64,000 nucleotides of DNA from Pedobacter sp. PACM 27299 (GTDB lineage Bacteria > Bacteroidota > Bacteroidia > Sphingobacteriales > Sphingobacteriaceae), in NCBI RefSeq assembly GCF_001412655.1, contig NZ_CP012996.1:186001-250000 (forward strand), given 5' to 3'. The notes under the pieces are model-generated. The model was not told where the DNA came from. It was given only the letters and a program-made list of their open reading frames with translations, and ran no database searches. Positions within the stretch are counted from its first letter, which is position 1; the number at the start of each line of letters is the position of its first letter. Below are positions 43,930 to 53,707 of the stretch, piece after piece. A program made the position numbers and the translations under genes.

Positions 43930-44892
43930 ATGAAACAATTCACTTCAGTAAATGATGTTGAAGACATCAAAGAGTTAGTAGAAGCGGCATTGGCCTTGAA
44001 AAAGAGCCCTTACGCGCATCAGGAATTAGGAAAAAATAAGACTTTAGGGCTGGTTTTTCTAAACCCTAGCCTGCGCACCCGCTTAAGCACGCAAAAAGCA
44101 GCGCTGAACCTTGGGATGAATGTGATGGTGATGAATATGGACAAGGAAGGCTGGGCATTGGAAACACGTGATGGTGTAGTGATGAACGGCACCACTGTAG
44201 AACATATTAGAGAGGCTGCAGCAGTAATGGGGCAGTATTGTGATGTGTTGGGTTTGCGTTCTTTTCCGAAATTAGTAAACAGAGACGAGGATTATAACGA
44301 AGAGTTTTTTAATAAATTTATTAGCTTTTGCGGTGTTCCGGTAGTGAGTTTAGAAAGTGCCACGCGTCACCCTTTACAAAGTCTGGCAGATCTGGTAACG
44401 ATCAAAGAAACCTGGAAAGGGGCCAAAAAACCTAAGGTGGTTTTAGCCTGGGCACCTCACATCAAGGCTTTGCCGCAGGCAGTGCCAAATTCATTTTCGG
44501 AATGGATGTGTAAAGCACAGGAAGAAGGAATCCTGGATTTCACAATCGTACAGCCAGTAGGTTATGAGCTTTCTAAAGACTTTACGCCAGGGGCGAATAT
44601 TAGTCATAACATAGATGAGGCCCTACAAGATGCCGATTATATCTACGTGAAAAACTGGTCGAGCTATAAACAATATGGAAAGGTATTGCCTTTTCCTGAA
44701 GGATGGATGATCACCAATGAACGGCTAAAAGTGACAAATGATGCAAAAGTAATGCATTGTTTGCCTGTGCGCCGGGACCTGGAACTATCTTCGGAAGTAT
44801 TGGACGGACCAAATTCTTTGGTAATACAAGAAGCAGGAAATCGTTTATGGGCCGCCCAGGCAGTCCTGAAAGCAGTCCTGGAAAAATTATAA
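43930..44892 (+). CDS. argF': N-succinylornithine/N-acetylornithine carbamoyltransferase
   Basis: 320 residues. Carbamoyl-phosphate site LNPSLRTRLS, and HCLPVRRDLELS near the C-terminus. It is of the acyl-ornithine branch, not OTCase. Val90 (codon 44197-44199, in GTTVEH) stands where X. campestris AOTCase has Glu92 and B. fragilis SOTCase has Pro90; by published mutants this favours the succinyl substrate. With this branch, the acyl group is removed after carbamoylation, by the argE product. Ends before an internal terminator. Confidence 0.9.
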   Translation: MKQFTSVNDVEDIKELVEAALALKKSPYAHQELGKNKTLGLVFLNPSLRTRLSTQKAALNLGMNVMVMNMDKEGWALETRDGVVMNGTTVEHIREAAAVMGQYCDVLGLRSFPKLVNRDEDYNEEFFNKFISFCGVPVVSLESATRHPLQSLADLVTIKETWKGAKKPKVVLAWAPHIKALPQAVPNSFSEWMCKAQEEGILDFTIVQPVGYELSKDFTPGANISHNIDEALQDADYIYVKNWSSYKQYGKVLPFPEGWMITNERLKVTNDAKVMHCLPVRRDLELSSEVLDGPNSLVIQEAGNRLWAAQAVLKAVLEKL

Positions 44893-44903
44893 TTTTCATT
44901 AAG

Positions 44904-44935
44904 GGATGTTGGGGTAAATCCAGCATCCTTTTTTT
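44904..44935 (+). terminator. Terminator inside the arginine cluster (between argF' and argB)
   Basis: GGATGTTGG / CCAGCATCC, a 9-bp stem with one G-T pair and a 7-nt loop, then a T run. It separates argF' from argB, which starts 166 bp later. Confidence 0.82.
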
Positions 44936-45101
44936 ATATCGCTAAAATTGTGCGGCCCGGTAAATCAGTTCGGGATAAAATGAGCTGGAATTTCTTGCTG
45001 GCATTGTCAGCAGAAAATGGTTAAATGGCCAGTATTTATTAAGGTCAAGAAAGAAAACAGGTTTTGTAAAGCCTTAAATATTGAAAACATATTGATTAAA
45101 A

Positions 45102-45890
45102 ATGAAGAAACTAAGTGTAATTAAAATCGGCGGAAATGTAATTGACAACTCGGAGAAACTGCATCAGTTCTTACTGGACTTTAAGGCACTTTCCGGTGAT
45201 AAGATTTTAATTCATGGAGGTGGAAAAATCGCGACTGAATTAGGGGTTTCCCTGGGCGTAGAAGCGAAAATGGTAGAAGGCCGACGCATTACCGACATTG
45301 AAACGCTTAGAATCGTGACCATGGTATATGCCGGTCTGATCAACAAAAATATGGTGGCGCAGTTACAGGCTAAAGGCTGTAATGCCATCGGCCTGACTGG
45401 TGCCGATGGGAACATCATTAAAGCAGTTAAACGCCCTGTAAAAGATATTGACTATGGTTTTGTAGGAGACCTGGATGAAAATTCTGTGGCTTCCGGCACG
45501 CTGGATAGCCTGCTGAAAGCCGGGTTAGTACCCGTTTTATGTGCGATTACGCACGATGGCGAAAGTCAGCTGCTCAATACCAATGCGGATACCATTGCTT
45601 CTGCCGTGGCTGTAGCCATGTCTGATTTATACGATACCGTATTGGTGTACTGTTTTGAAAAAAGAGGCGTTATGCGCGATATAGAAGATGATCATTCCCT
45701 GGTTCCCGAGATAAAAATGGAAGAATTTGAAGGACTAAAAGCCGAAGGAGTAGTTTCTGGAGGTATGATCCCTAAATTGCACAATGCTTTTGATGCGATA
45801 AAAAAAGGAGTGGCCGCGGTGTATATCGGTAAGGCCGATGAACTTCCTCAGCTAAATGAAGCGGGTTTCGGAACCCGGTTAATCATTTAA
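45102..45890 (+). CDS. argB: N-acylglutamate kinase
   Basis: 262 residues of the amino-acid kinase fold: VIKIGGNVIDN and LIHGGGKIATELG at the N-terminus, GLTGADGN and GVVSGGMIPK further on. It phosphorylates N-acylglutamate. It lies 209 bp after argF', behind a terminator, so it probably starts a second transcript with proC and argE. Confidence 0.95.
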   Translation: MKKLSVIKIGGNVIDNSEKLHQFLLDFKALSGDKILIHGGGKIATELGVSLGVEAKMVEGRRITDIETLRIVTMVYAGLINKNMVAQLQAKGCNAIGLTGADGNIIKAVKRPVKDIDYGFVGDLDENSVASGTLDSLLKAGLVPVLCAITHDGESQLLNTNADTIASAVAVAMSDLYDTVLVYCFEKRGVMRDIEDDHSLVPEIKMEEFEGLKAEGVVSGGMIPKLHNAFDAIKKGVAAVYIGKADELPQLNEAGFGTRLII

Positions 45891-45933
45891 ATTTTTGAAT
45901 ACCCAGATCAATCACCAACCAAACCATAAAAAG

Positions 45934-46752
45934 ATGAAACAGTTTAACGGCAATATCGCCATTTTAGGAAGCGGAAATATTGGCATTTCTTTGGCCATGG
46001 GACTCGTAAAAGCACATTATGCAGCGCCCGGTCAGATTAGTTTAACCAGAAGAAACGTGGATAACCTAGCCCCCTTTGCCGAACAAGGCTTTGTGGTAAG
46101 CGGTGATAATGCAGCTGTTGTTGCGGCCTCAGACGTGATTGTACTGGCAGTTCTACCGCAGCAGTTAAACCAGTTAATGGATCAGATCCGCCCTTCCGTA
46201 GATTTGAAAAAGCATCTTTTTATCTCTGTGGCCTCCGGCGTGAGTTGTGCAGACATCAGAAGTAAATTGGGCTCGGAAGCCCAGGTTGTTCGCGCAATGC
46301 CAAATACGGCCATCGCCATCGGGCAATCCATGACTTGCATCGCTACCGATCAGGCTTCGCCAGAATACATGGAAGAAGTAACCCGTATGTTTGAAACGGT
46401 AGGAGCGGTCGTGAAAATAAATGAAGATTTAATGACAGCCGCTACAGCCCTTTGTGCCTGTGGAATTGCTTTCTTTTTAAGAGGAATCAGAGCCGCTTCG
46501 CAAGGAGGAGTGGAAATTGGTTTCCATGCAGATGAAGCGTTAAAAATGGCCGTTCAGACCGCAAAAGGAGCCGCTGATCTGCTGTTACAGATGCAGTCGC
46601 ACCCAGAGCAGGAAATAGATAAAGTAACATCGCCGAAAGGCTGTACCATTGCCGGGTTAAATGAGATGGAGCACAATGGCTTTAGCTCCTCTTTGATTAA
46701 AGGCATCAAGCTGTCGGCACAAAAAGCCGGCGCTTTATATACCAAAGAATAA
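45934..46752 (+). CDS. proC: Pyrroline-5-carboxylate reductase
   Basis: 272 residues from ATG 45934. The frame allows a TTG start at 45895, but the lead-in is polar and lacks family sequence, and AAAAAG precedes ATG 45934. NAD(P) site AILGSGNIGISLA and the C-terminal DKVTSPKGCTIAGL motif. It makes proline from pyrroline-5-carboxylate. Its place among arg genes links the two glutamate-derived amino acids. Confidence 0.94.
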   Translation: MKQFNGNIAILGSGNIGISLAMGLVKAHYAAPGQISLTRRNVDNLAPFAEQGFVVSGDNAAVVAASDVIVLAVLPQQLNQLMDQIRPSVDLKKHLFISVASGVSCADIRSKLGSEAQVVRAMPNTAIAIGQSMTCIATDQASPEYMEEVTRMFETVGAVVKINEDLMTAATALCACGIAFFLRGIRAASQGGVEIGFHADEALKMAVQTAKGAADLLLQMQSHPEQEIDKVTSPKGCTIAGLNEMEHNGFSSSLIKGIKLSAQKAGALYTKE

Positions 46753-46756
46753 AATT

Positions 46757-47824
46757 ATGATAGAACAACTGCAAAAAGATAGTTTAGAACTGTTGAAACA
46801 ATTGATTAGCATCTCTTCATTTTCAAAAGAAGAAGATCAGACCGCTGATGTAATTGAACAGTTTTTGCAGATGCGTGAAGTAAAAACTCATCGGAAATTG
46901 AATAATGTGTGGGCTTATAACAAACATTTCGATCCGAAAAAGCCAACCCTGCTTTTAAATTCACACCATGACACGGTGAAGCCGAATTCAGGCTATACAC
47001 GCGATCCTTTCGCGCCAACCGTTGAAGATGGTAAATTATATGGATTGGGCAGTAATGATGCAGGAGGTTGCCTGGTTTCGCTTATAGCGACCTTTCTTTA
47101 CTTCTATAAGCAGGAAGGTTTGAGCTATAACGTATGTCTGGCCGCTACCGCAGAAGAGGAGATCTCTGGAAATAACGGGCTGGAATGTGTCCTTCCAGAC
47201 CTCGGTGAGCTGGAATTTGCCATTGTTGGCGAACCTACTTTAATGAATTTAGCCGTTGCTGAACGCGGTTTACTGGTGTTAGATTGCGTAAGTACCGGAA
47301 AAGCCGGGCATGCTGCCCGCGAAGAAGGCGACAATGCCATCTATAAAGCACTGAAAGATATTGAATGGTTCCGCAATTATCGTTTTTCTAAGGTTTCAGA
47401 GATGTTTGGGCCATTGAAAATGTCGGTCACGATTATCAATGCCGGTTCTCAGCACAATGTGGTGCCTGCAACCTGTACTTTTACAGTCGATGTAAGGGTA
47501 ACAGATGCTTATGCAAATGAAGAGGTTTTGAAAATTATCAGAACAAATGTGGATTGTACGGTAACTCCGAGATCTGTTCGTTTGAAGCCTTCCTCAATTG
47601 ACAAGGAACACCCAATTGTACGTGCTGGCATCGCATTGGGAAGAACAACTTACGGCTCTCCAACTACCTCAGATCAGGCACTGCTGAGCATTCCTTCATT
47701 GAAAGTTGGGCCTGGTGACTCTGCACGTTCTCACATGGCAGATGAATATGTGTTTGTGAATGAAGTAGAAGAAGGAATTAAGTTATATATCGAGATGTTA
47801 AAACCCGTGATTAACGGAAAATAG
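46757..47824 (+). CDS. argE: N-acyl-citrulline/ornithine deacylase (M20 family)
   Basis: 355 residues. Metal sites: NSHHDTVKP, the Asp in GSNDAGG, the Glu pair in AEEEISG, and the Glu in VGEPT. A dimerisation domain sits in the middle. In this cluster, with an acyl-ornithine carbamoyltransferase, the substrate should be N-acyl-citrulline. The start is 4 bp after the proC stop. Confidence 0.93.
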   Translation: MIEQLQKDSLELLKQLISISSFSKEEDQTADVIEQFLQMREVKTHRKLNNVWAYNKHFDPKKPTLLLNSHHDTVKPNSGYTRDPFAPTVEDGKLYGLGSNDAGGCLVSLIATFLYFYKQEGLSYNVCLAATAEEEISGNNGLECVLPDLGELEFAIVGEPTLMNLAVAERGLLVLDCVSTGKAGHAAREEGDNAIYKALKDIEWFRNYRFSKVSEMFGPLKMSVTIINAGSQHNVVPATCTFTVDVRVTDAYANEEVLKIIRTNVDCTVTPRSVRLKPSSIDKEHPIVRAGIALGRTTYGSPTTSDQALLSIPSLKVGPGDSARSHMADEYVFVNEVEEGIKLYIEMLKPVINGK

Positions 47825-47904
47825 AAAGACGATCCTTTAAAGGAGATCAATAAATTCTCTTTGATTTGGGTAGACAGGGATGTGCTGATCATGACAATTT
47901 TGAA

Positions 47905-47945
47905 AAACACAGGCCACAAGATCAAAAATCTTGCGGCCTGTGTTT
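47905..47945. terminator. Terminator between argE and the convergent S9 peptidase gene
   Basis: AAACACAGGCCACAAGAT pairs with ATCTTGCGGCCTGTGTTT: 17 of 18 positions match, with a 5-nt loop. T runs are short, so efficiency is uncertain. Confidence 0.75.
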
Positions 47946-47976
47946 GTTGGAGATGTTTTCTTTATGGTTTTATGGG

Positions 47977-50880
47977 CTATTGTTCTTGCGTGTGATCAAA
48001 TGCCCTGGCTTCCAGATGTTTTTCCATATCAGAGCGGTTAATTCCTTTTGCCCACCAATCCGGTGCAGGTTTATCTTTTAGCATATAGTCGAAATATTCC
48101 ATCATGCGAACTGCATAATCCTTTCTGTTCGGCATTTTAGCAATCCCGTGATTTTCCCCGCGATAGGTAATCATTACGACCGGTTTATTTAACCTTCTCA
48201 GGCCGTTATAGTACTCAATACCTTGCGTATAATCTACCGCGCCGTCTTTATCATTGTGCAATAACAACAGTGGTGTTTGTACTTTTTTGATGTGGTAGAT
48301 TGGAGAGTTGCGGGTAAAGGCATCCCAATTGTCCCAATAGCCAGGAGTTAATCTGCCCTGACTGGCTTCGAAAATCGCCTGATTGGTCCCTCCGCTATTC
48401 CAATAAATCAGACTGTACATACTGATCATATTAGTTAGTGGTGCACCCGCTGCGGCTGCTTTAAAGATGTTGGTTTGAGTAATCAGGAAGGAAGTCTGAT
48501 AACCTCCCCAGGAGTGTCCGTGAATCGCTACGCGTTTCTCATCTACAATCCCGGTAGCAATCGCCGCTTTTACTGCCGGAACCACACAGGCCACTGCCGA
48601 CATTCCCGGATCGTTTAACTTGTACTTGATGTCAGGCATTAAAACCGCATACCCATTGCTGTTATACATGGCCCTGTTGAAACCTCCACCAGGAAACGCA
48701 GGCATGGAGTAAACATTCATTTCATTGGTTAAGCGCTCGTAGATATAAGTGATGGTCGGATAACTTTTTCCTTCCTGATAGTTCGCCGGTAAGTATAAAA
48801 CAGCTTGCAGTGAATCGCCGTTTGCACTCACATAGTTGATCAGTTTAACACCAGAAGACCAGGCATAATTGCGCTGATCAGGCGTGTTGTTGCTGATTTG
48901 CTTCGCGCTGGCAAGCGTAGCTGCGGTAGTGGAATACATTTCCGGGGATTTTTCATTGTCGTATTTCATGTAAATGAAAACATTGGCATCCGTCGCTTTC
49001 TTCAATCCTCCATAAACATGAGCATCTACAAAAAGTGGTTTGATGTTCGTTTTACCAGCTTCCAATAACCCAACGCCTGAATTCTTATTCTGCTGGTTGA
49101 AAACGAGGAAATATTGGTCTTTAGTCAAGTCTGTTCCCTTCTCTCTCTGGTAAATGGAAAACCGCTCTGTGACCTCCTGTTTTTTGCTTTTCCAGTGGTC
49201 AGAAAGAGAAACTGCCGTTTTTCCATCTGCAGAAATCCGCCATAAATCGTAGTTATCTTTGATCAGCGCATATTTAGAATCCGCAGACCAGCCGAAATTG
49301 GGCGTTTCCGGTTGAAGCACATTATGGTCGTCTAATTCATCCACAAAAGAGGATTTGATGTTTTTGGTCAGGTTATACTGTTCCAAAGTTTCCAGATTGA
49401 TGCTGTAGAATGCGCCATCTTTACTGAAAGTAGCCCATTTTCCATTCGGAGAAAGGTTGAAAAGATCACGTCCTGCGGTGTAAAACTTCTCAAAAATACG
49501 CTTTTTATTCCCTGTTTTTAGGTCGATTACATAAATGTCGGTATAACCCTGTCCATCCAGATTCCTCATTAATTCATAGTTCGAGTCGTCATACCCAATT
49601 GCATATAGGTTTTTCGGAGCCATTACAACGTTTTTTAGCGTGCTGTCTGCCAGTTGACTGAATTTCTGATCAGCAATGCGGTAAGCACTCAGGTAGCTGT
49701 AATTTTTATCCCGGGTTTCCTGTGTTTGCTGCGCGGATTGCAGGCGTTTGTCCTGCCAGTTCCAAATGATCATATCTGGCTTTTCAATGTCAGCTTTTGC
49801 CAATGCCTTTTGGTCTGGTTTAGTTTTGCCAGTGCTGTCGGCCTTGGTTTTAACACTATCAGTTTTGCCGCTTGCATTGGTCGCTACAGGATTGCTGCCA
49901 GATTTCTTGTCGGTGCTGTCGGCTTTCTTTTCCTGAGCACTGATGCCAAAAAACAAACTCGCCTGGTCGTCAGACCAATAAGGTCTGCCATTGGCGCTAA
50001 TGCCCATGTTAACTGGGAAATTCTTAGCTGATGCGCCATTAAAGGAAATCTTATTGCTCAGTTCTCCGGCAATTTTATTGATACCGATGACGGTAAACAC
50101 GTCTTCTTTATATTTTTCATTCTTGTTGGACTTGAGTAGGGCAAAAGCATCTCCATCCTCGTTCCAGTTGATGTTTTTATAATTCGCCTTATCATTTTCC
50201 AACGCAGTAATCAGCCCGGTTTTCATGTCCCTGATGAAAATTCCGTTTCCATTTTGTCCATTTGCATCAATGATATAAGCCAGAACGTTTCCTGTCTTAT
50301 TAAAGGCATATTCGGATACATTACCCAGGTTAAAACTCTTTTTTGTACTCAATTGATACAGTAGTAAATCGGTTCCTTTTGCCGCGTCTTTATCTTTTGA
50401 CGCACTTTCTGCGGGTATGAAATGAATGGCGAGCCAATCTGGGTTGTCCGCAGAAAAACTGAAAGCCTTTACCTTTTCAAAAGTTGTCTTTTGATTCCCC
50501 GGCAAAGAAACCAGTAAAAGCTGATCGTAAAGTGGTTTCATGGTTTTCTTGACAGCTTTCACCTCCGCATCCTTCGCGGAAACTTTAAAAGCAGCATATT
50601 TAGCGTCTTTAGAAAAGAAAACAGGGGAGGCAGTTGCACCGATCGGATAAATGAAATTGAGGGTATCTGAAACTTTTCTGATCACCATTTGAAGGTCTCC
50701 TTCGGTAGGGCCCTTTGCCCAGGAAAGCCATTGTCCGTTAGGAGCCAGGCTATAGGTATTACTTCTGATGTAATTCCATTTGGAGACATCTTTCCAGCTC
50801 AGTGCCGGTTTTTGCTGTGCCAGTACCCCTGAACTGAAGGGTAGGAGCAAGAATAAGAGCGAATACTTGATTCTGTTCAT
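47977..50880 (-). CDS. Secreted prolyl-oligopeptidase family peptidase (S9)
   Basis: 967 residues. Signal peptide (cut after GVLAQ), a long N-terminal beta-propeller-like part containing a Lys/Asp/Ser-rich insert (about 330-390), then the alpha/beta hydrolase domain. Catalytic Ser in GHSWGGYQ, Asp in LHNDKDGAVD and His in GENHGIAK. It should be an active dipeptidyl- or oligopeptidase in the periplasm. It stands inverted inside the arginine cluster, between argE and argH, and has no tie in function to it. Confidence 0.93.
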   Translation of the reverse strand: MNRIKYSLLFLLLPFSSGVLAQQKPALSWKDVSKWNYIRSNTYSLAPNGQWLSWAKGPTEGDLQMVIRKVSDTLNFIYPIGATASPVFFSKDAKYAAFKVSAKDAEVKAVKKTMKPLYDQLLLVSLPGNQKTTFEKVKAFSFSADNPDWLAIHFIPAESASKDKDAAKGTDLLLYQLSTKKSFNLGNVSEYAFNKTGNVLAYIIDANGQNGNGIFIRDMKTGLITALENDKANYKNINWNEDGDAFALLKSNKNEKYKEDVFTVIGINKIAGELSNKISFNGASAKNFPVNMGISANGRPYWSDDQASLFFGISAQEKKADSTDKKSGSNPVATNASGKTDSVKTKADSTGKTKPDQKALAKADIEKPDMIIWNWQDKRLQSAQQTQETRDKNYSYLSAYRIADQKFSQLADSTLKNVVMAPKNLYAIGYDDSNYELMRNLDGQGYTDIYVIDLKTGNKKRIFEKFYTAGRDLFNLSPNGKWATFSKDGAFYSINLETLEQYNLTKNIKSSFVDELDDHNVLQPETPNFGWSADSKYALIKDNYDLWRISADGKTAVSLSDHWKSKKQEVTERFSIYQREKGTDLTKDQYFLVFNQQNKNSGVGLLEAGKTNIKPLFVDAHVYGGLKKATDANVFIYMKYDNEKSPEMYSTTAATLASAKQISNNTPDQRNYAWSSGVKLINYVSANGDSLQAVLYLPANYQEGKSYPTITYIYERLTNEMNVYSMPAFPGGGFNRAMYNSNGYAVLMPDIKYKLNDPGMSAVACVVPAVKAAIATGIVDEKRVAIHGHSWGGYQTSFLITQTNIFKAAAAGAPLTNMISMYSLIYWNSGGTNQAIFEASQGRLTPGYWDNWDAFTRNSPIYHIKKVQTPLLLLHNDKDGAVDYTQGIEYYNGLRRLNKPVVMITYRGENHGIAKMPNRKDYAVRMMEYFDYMLKDKPAPDWWAKGINRSDMEKHLEARAFDHTQEQ

Positions 50881-50976
50881 TATGTTTGAAGGTTTCCCCT
50901 AAATTATTGTTTTAGTTTAACAATATTCTAATGTGACAAGAAAATTGTACAACCCTCCTTTATAGCGTAATTATTG

Positions 50977-50984
50977 TATTTTTG
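50977..50984 (+). promoter_or_regulatory. -7 promoter box of argH
   Basis: TATTTTTG, a full match, 45 bp before the argH ATG. argH therefore has its own promoter after the inverted peptidase gene. Confidence 0.6.
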
Positions 50985-51029
50985 CAAAATACCTTTAGCC
51001 TTTAAAGAACCTAAACTATAGATTGATAA

Positions 51030-52361
51030 ATGAAGATTTGGCAGAAAAACGTAGACGTAAATAAAGATATTGAAACTTTTACTGTAGGTAAAGACAGGGA
51101 ACTGGATTTACAAATGGCAGCTTTTGATGTGCTGGGCTCTTTGGCTCATGTGGAAATGCTGGAGAGTATCGGCCTGTTAACCGCGCCGGAACTGGTAGAA
51201 ATACAAACAGAATTGAAACATATTTACGCGGATATCGCCGCAGGGAAATTTACCATCGATGATACGGTAGAAGATGTACACTCGCAGGTAGAATGGCTGC
51301 TGACTCAGCGTATCGGCGAAGCGGGTAAGAAAATTCATAGCGGACGCTCCCGTAATGACCAGGTTCTGGTAGATTTAAAGCTTTATTTCAGAAGCTGTAT
51401 TGAAGAAATGGTGGGCAATACCACTGTACTTTTTGAACAGCTGATCGAACTTAGTAATACTCATAAAGACAAGTTGCTTCCTGGTTATACGCATTTACAG
51501 ATCGCCATGCCTTCCTCTTTTGGCCTATGGTTCGGTGCTTATGCGGAAAGTTTGGTAGATGATATGGAAATGATGCTGGCCGCTTATAAAATCTGCAACA
51601 AAAACCCACTGGGATCTGCAGCAGGTTATGGCTCTTCTTTTCCTTTGAACAGAACGATGACGACAGCATTGCTGGGTTTCGAAAGACTCAATTATAATGT
51701 GGTATATGCACAGATGGGACGCGGAAAAACGGAACGTGTATTGGCACAGGCAATGTCTTCAGTAGCGGCTTCATTAGCTAAAATGGCCATGGATGTGTGC
51801 TTGTTTATCAACCAGAATTTTGGATTTATCACTTTCCCTGATGAGTTAACCACCGGTTCGAGCATCATGCCTCATAAAAAGAACCCGGATGTTTTTGAAT
51901 TGATCCGCTCCAGATGTAATAAAATCCAGGCGCTGCCGAATGAAATTGCATTGATGACTACAAATTTGCCTTCAGGATACCACCGCGACCTGCAGTTGCT
52001 AAAAGAAAACCTTTTCCCTGCCATTACTTCTCTGAATGAATGTCTGGAAATGACTACTTATATGCTGCAGCACATCCGCATTAAAGACCATATACTGACA
52101 GATAAAAAATATGCTTACCTGTTCAGCGTTGAAGTAGTAAACGAGCTGGCTTTAAAAGGGGTTCCTTTCAGAGAGGCTTATAAAATTGTTGGAGAATCCA
52201 TTGAAATGGGCACTTTCTCACCCTCTACGGAATTAAATCATACCCATGAAGGCAGTATCGGTAATCTTTGCAATCCGGAAATTAAAGGGATGATGAATGA
52301 AGTACTCTCCCAGTTCAAATTTGAGAAAACGACTGCCGCAATTGAAAAATTGCTGGCTTAA
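51030..52361 (+). CDS. argH: Argininosuccinate lyase
   Basis: 443 residues. Fumarase/lyase signature GSSIMPHKKNPD with the catalytic Ser, and the SGRSRNDQV segment near the N-terminus. It releases arginine and fumarate. It is followed after 24 bp by an aminotransferase gene. Confidence 0.96.
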   Translation: MKIWQKNVDVNKDIETFTVGKDRELDLQMAAFDVLGSLAHVEMLESIGLLTAPELVEIQTELKHIYADIAAGKFTIDDTVEDVHSQVEWLLTQRIGEAGKKIHSGRSRNDQVLVDLKLYFRSCIEEMVGNTTVLFEQLIELSNTHKDKLLPGYTHLQIAMPSSFGLWFGAYAESLVDDMEMMLAAYKICNKNPLGSAAGYGSSFPLNRTMTTALLGFERLNYNVVYAQMGRGKTERVLAQAMSSVAASLAKMAMDVCLFINQNFGFITFPDELTTGSSIMPHKKNPDVFELIRSRCNKIQALPNEIALMTTNLPSGYHRDLQLLKENLFPAITSLNECLEMTTYMLQHIRIKDHILTDKKYAYLFSVEVVNELALKGVPFREAYKIVGESIEMGTFSPSTELNHTHEGSIGNLCNPEIKGMMNEVLSQFKFEKTTAAIEKLLA

Positions 52362-52385
52362 TTATTCATATATAAATAAAATACA

Positions 52386-53639
52386 ATGAAAGTATCAGTA
52401 TTAGCTAACACGCTTATCGGTTCGGAAATCATTAAAATTGGAAATGAAGTGAATGAAATGAAGCGGAAGGGTGCAGAAATTGCAAACCTGACCATCGGTG
52501 ATTTCGACCCTTCTATTTTTCCAATTCCCGCTGAACTGAAAGAGGAAATTATTGATGCTTATCACCATAATCAAACCAATTATCCGCCTGCAGAAGGTAT
52601 TTTACCATTGCGTGAAACGGTAGTTGGTGTTTTAAAAGACAGGTATGCCTTAAGTTACAGCAGTTCAGATATTCTGGTTGCAGGTGGATCCCGCCCTTTA
52701 ATTTATGCAACCTATCTGGCCTTGATAGATCCGGGAGATAAAGTGATTTACCCGGCACCATCATGGAATAACAACCATTATTGTCACCTTTCTTCTGCCA
52801 AAGGAATTGCAGTGGAAACGACTGTAGAAAACAACTTCATGCCTACTGCAGCACAGTTGAAGCCTTATTTAAAAGGTGCCACCTTACTTGCTTTATGTTC
52901 CCCATTGAATCCTACAGGAACGATGTTTACCAGGGAACAGCTGGAAGAAATTTGTGATGCGGTCATCGCGGAAAACGACAGCAGGGCACCAGAGGATAAG
53001 CCTTTGTACATCATGTACGATCAGATTTATTCCTTACTGACTTTCGGTAAAGAACACATCAACCCTGTGAGTTTACGTCCGGAATTAAAAGATTACGTCA
53101 TTTATATTGATGGAATTTCTAAATGTTTGTCGGCTACAGGAGTTCGTGTAGGATGGGCTTTCGGACCAGAAAATGTGATTGGGAAAATGAAATCAATACT
53201 GGGACACATTGGAGCATGGGCACCTAAAGCAGAACAAGTGGCCGTAGCGAAATATTTTAAAGATGCGACTTTGGTTGATCAGTACCTGACTTCCTTTAAA
53301 AAACAAGTTCAAAATAGCCTTGATGCACTTTACAATGGGTTCCAGGAATTGAAATCAGCAGGTTTTGCAGTAGATGCAGTGATCCCAATGGGCGCAATTT
53401 ACCTGACGTTAAAGATCGATTATATCGGCAAAACGACTCCTGAAGGCAAGGTGTTGAAAAACAGCGCAGACGTGAATTTCTACCTCATCAAACAAGCTCA
53501 GGTGGCATTGGTACCCTTTTCTGCTTTCGGTACAGACGAAACGGTGAACTGGTTCCGCGCTTCGGTTGGTGGCTGTTCATTGAAAGATATTGAAAACATG
53601 ATTCCTAGAATCAAAACCGCTTTGAGTCAGCTTAAATAA
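52386..53639 (+). CDS. Class I/II aminotransferase, possibly aspartate aminotransferase
   Basis: 417 residues. PLP lysine in DGISKCLSATGVRVGW, ANPTG-equivalent CSPLNPTGTMF, and YDQIYSLL with the pyridine-ring Asp. Expressed with argH, so a role supplying aspartate for argininosuccinate is plausible; the exact amino acid is not known. Confidence 0.85.
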   Translation: MKVSVLANTLIGSEIIKIGNEVNEMKRKGAEIANLTIGDFDPSIFPIPAELKEEIIDAYHHNQTNYPPAEGILPLRETVVGVLKDRYALSYSSSDILVAGGSRPLIYATYLALIDPGDKVIYPAPSWNNNHYCHLSSAKGIAVETTVENNFMPTAAQLKPYLKGATLLALCSPLNPTGTMFTREQLEEICDAVIAENDSRAPEDKPLYIMYDQIYSLLTFGKEHINPVSLRPELKDYVIYIDGISKCLSATGVRVGWAFGPENVIGKMKSILGHIGAWAPKAEQVAVAKYFKDATLVDQYLTSFKKQVQNSLDALYNGFQELKSAGFAVDAVIPMGAIYLTLKIDYIGKTTPEGKVLKNSADVNFYLIKQAQVALVPFSAFGTDETVNWFRASVGGCSLKDIENMIPRIKTALSQLK

Positions 53640-53653
53640 ATACGATAAAAAAG

Positions 53654-53689
53654 AAGCCCCATAAAGTTCAATACTTTATGGGGCTTTTT
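53654..53689. terminator. Terminator between the aminotransferase gene and prfC
   Basis: AAGCCCCATAAAGT pairs perfectly with ACTTTATGGGGCTT (14 bp, 5-nt loop), with A and T runs on the two sides; works for both convergent genes. Confidence 0.92.
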
Positions 53690-53707
53690 CATGAACACTC
53701 CAGTCGT

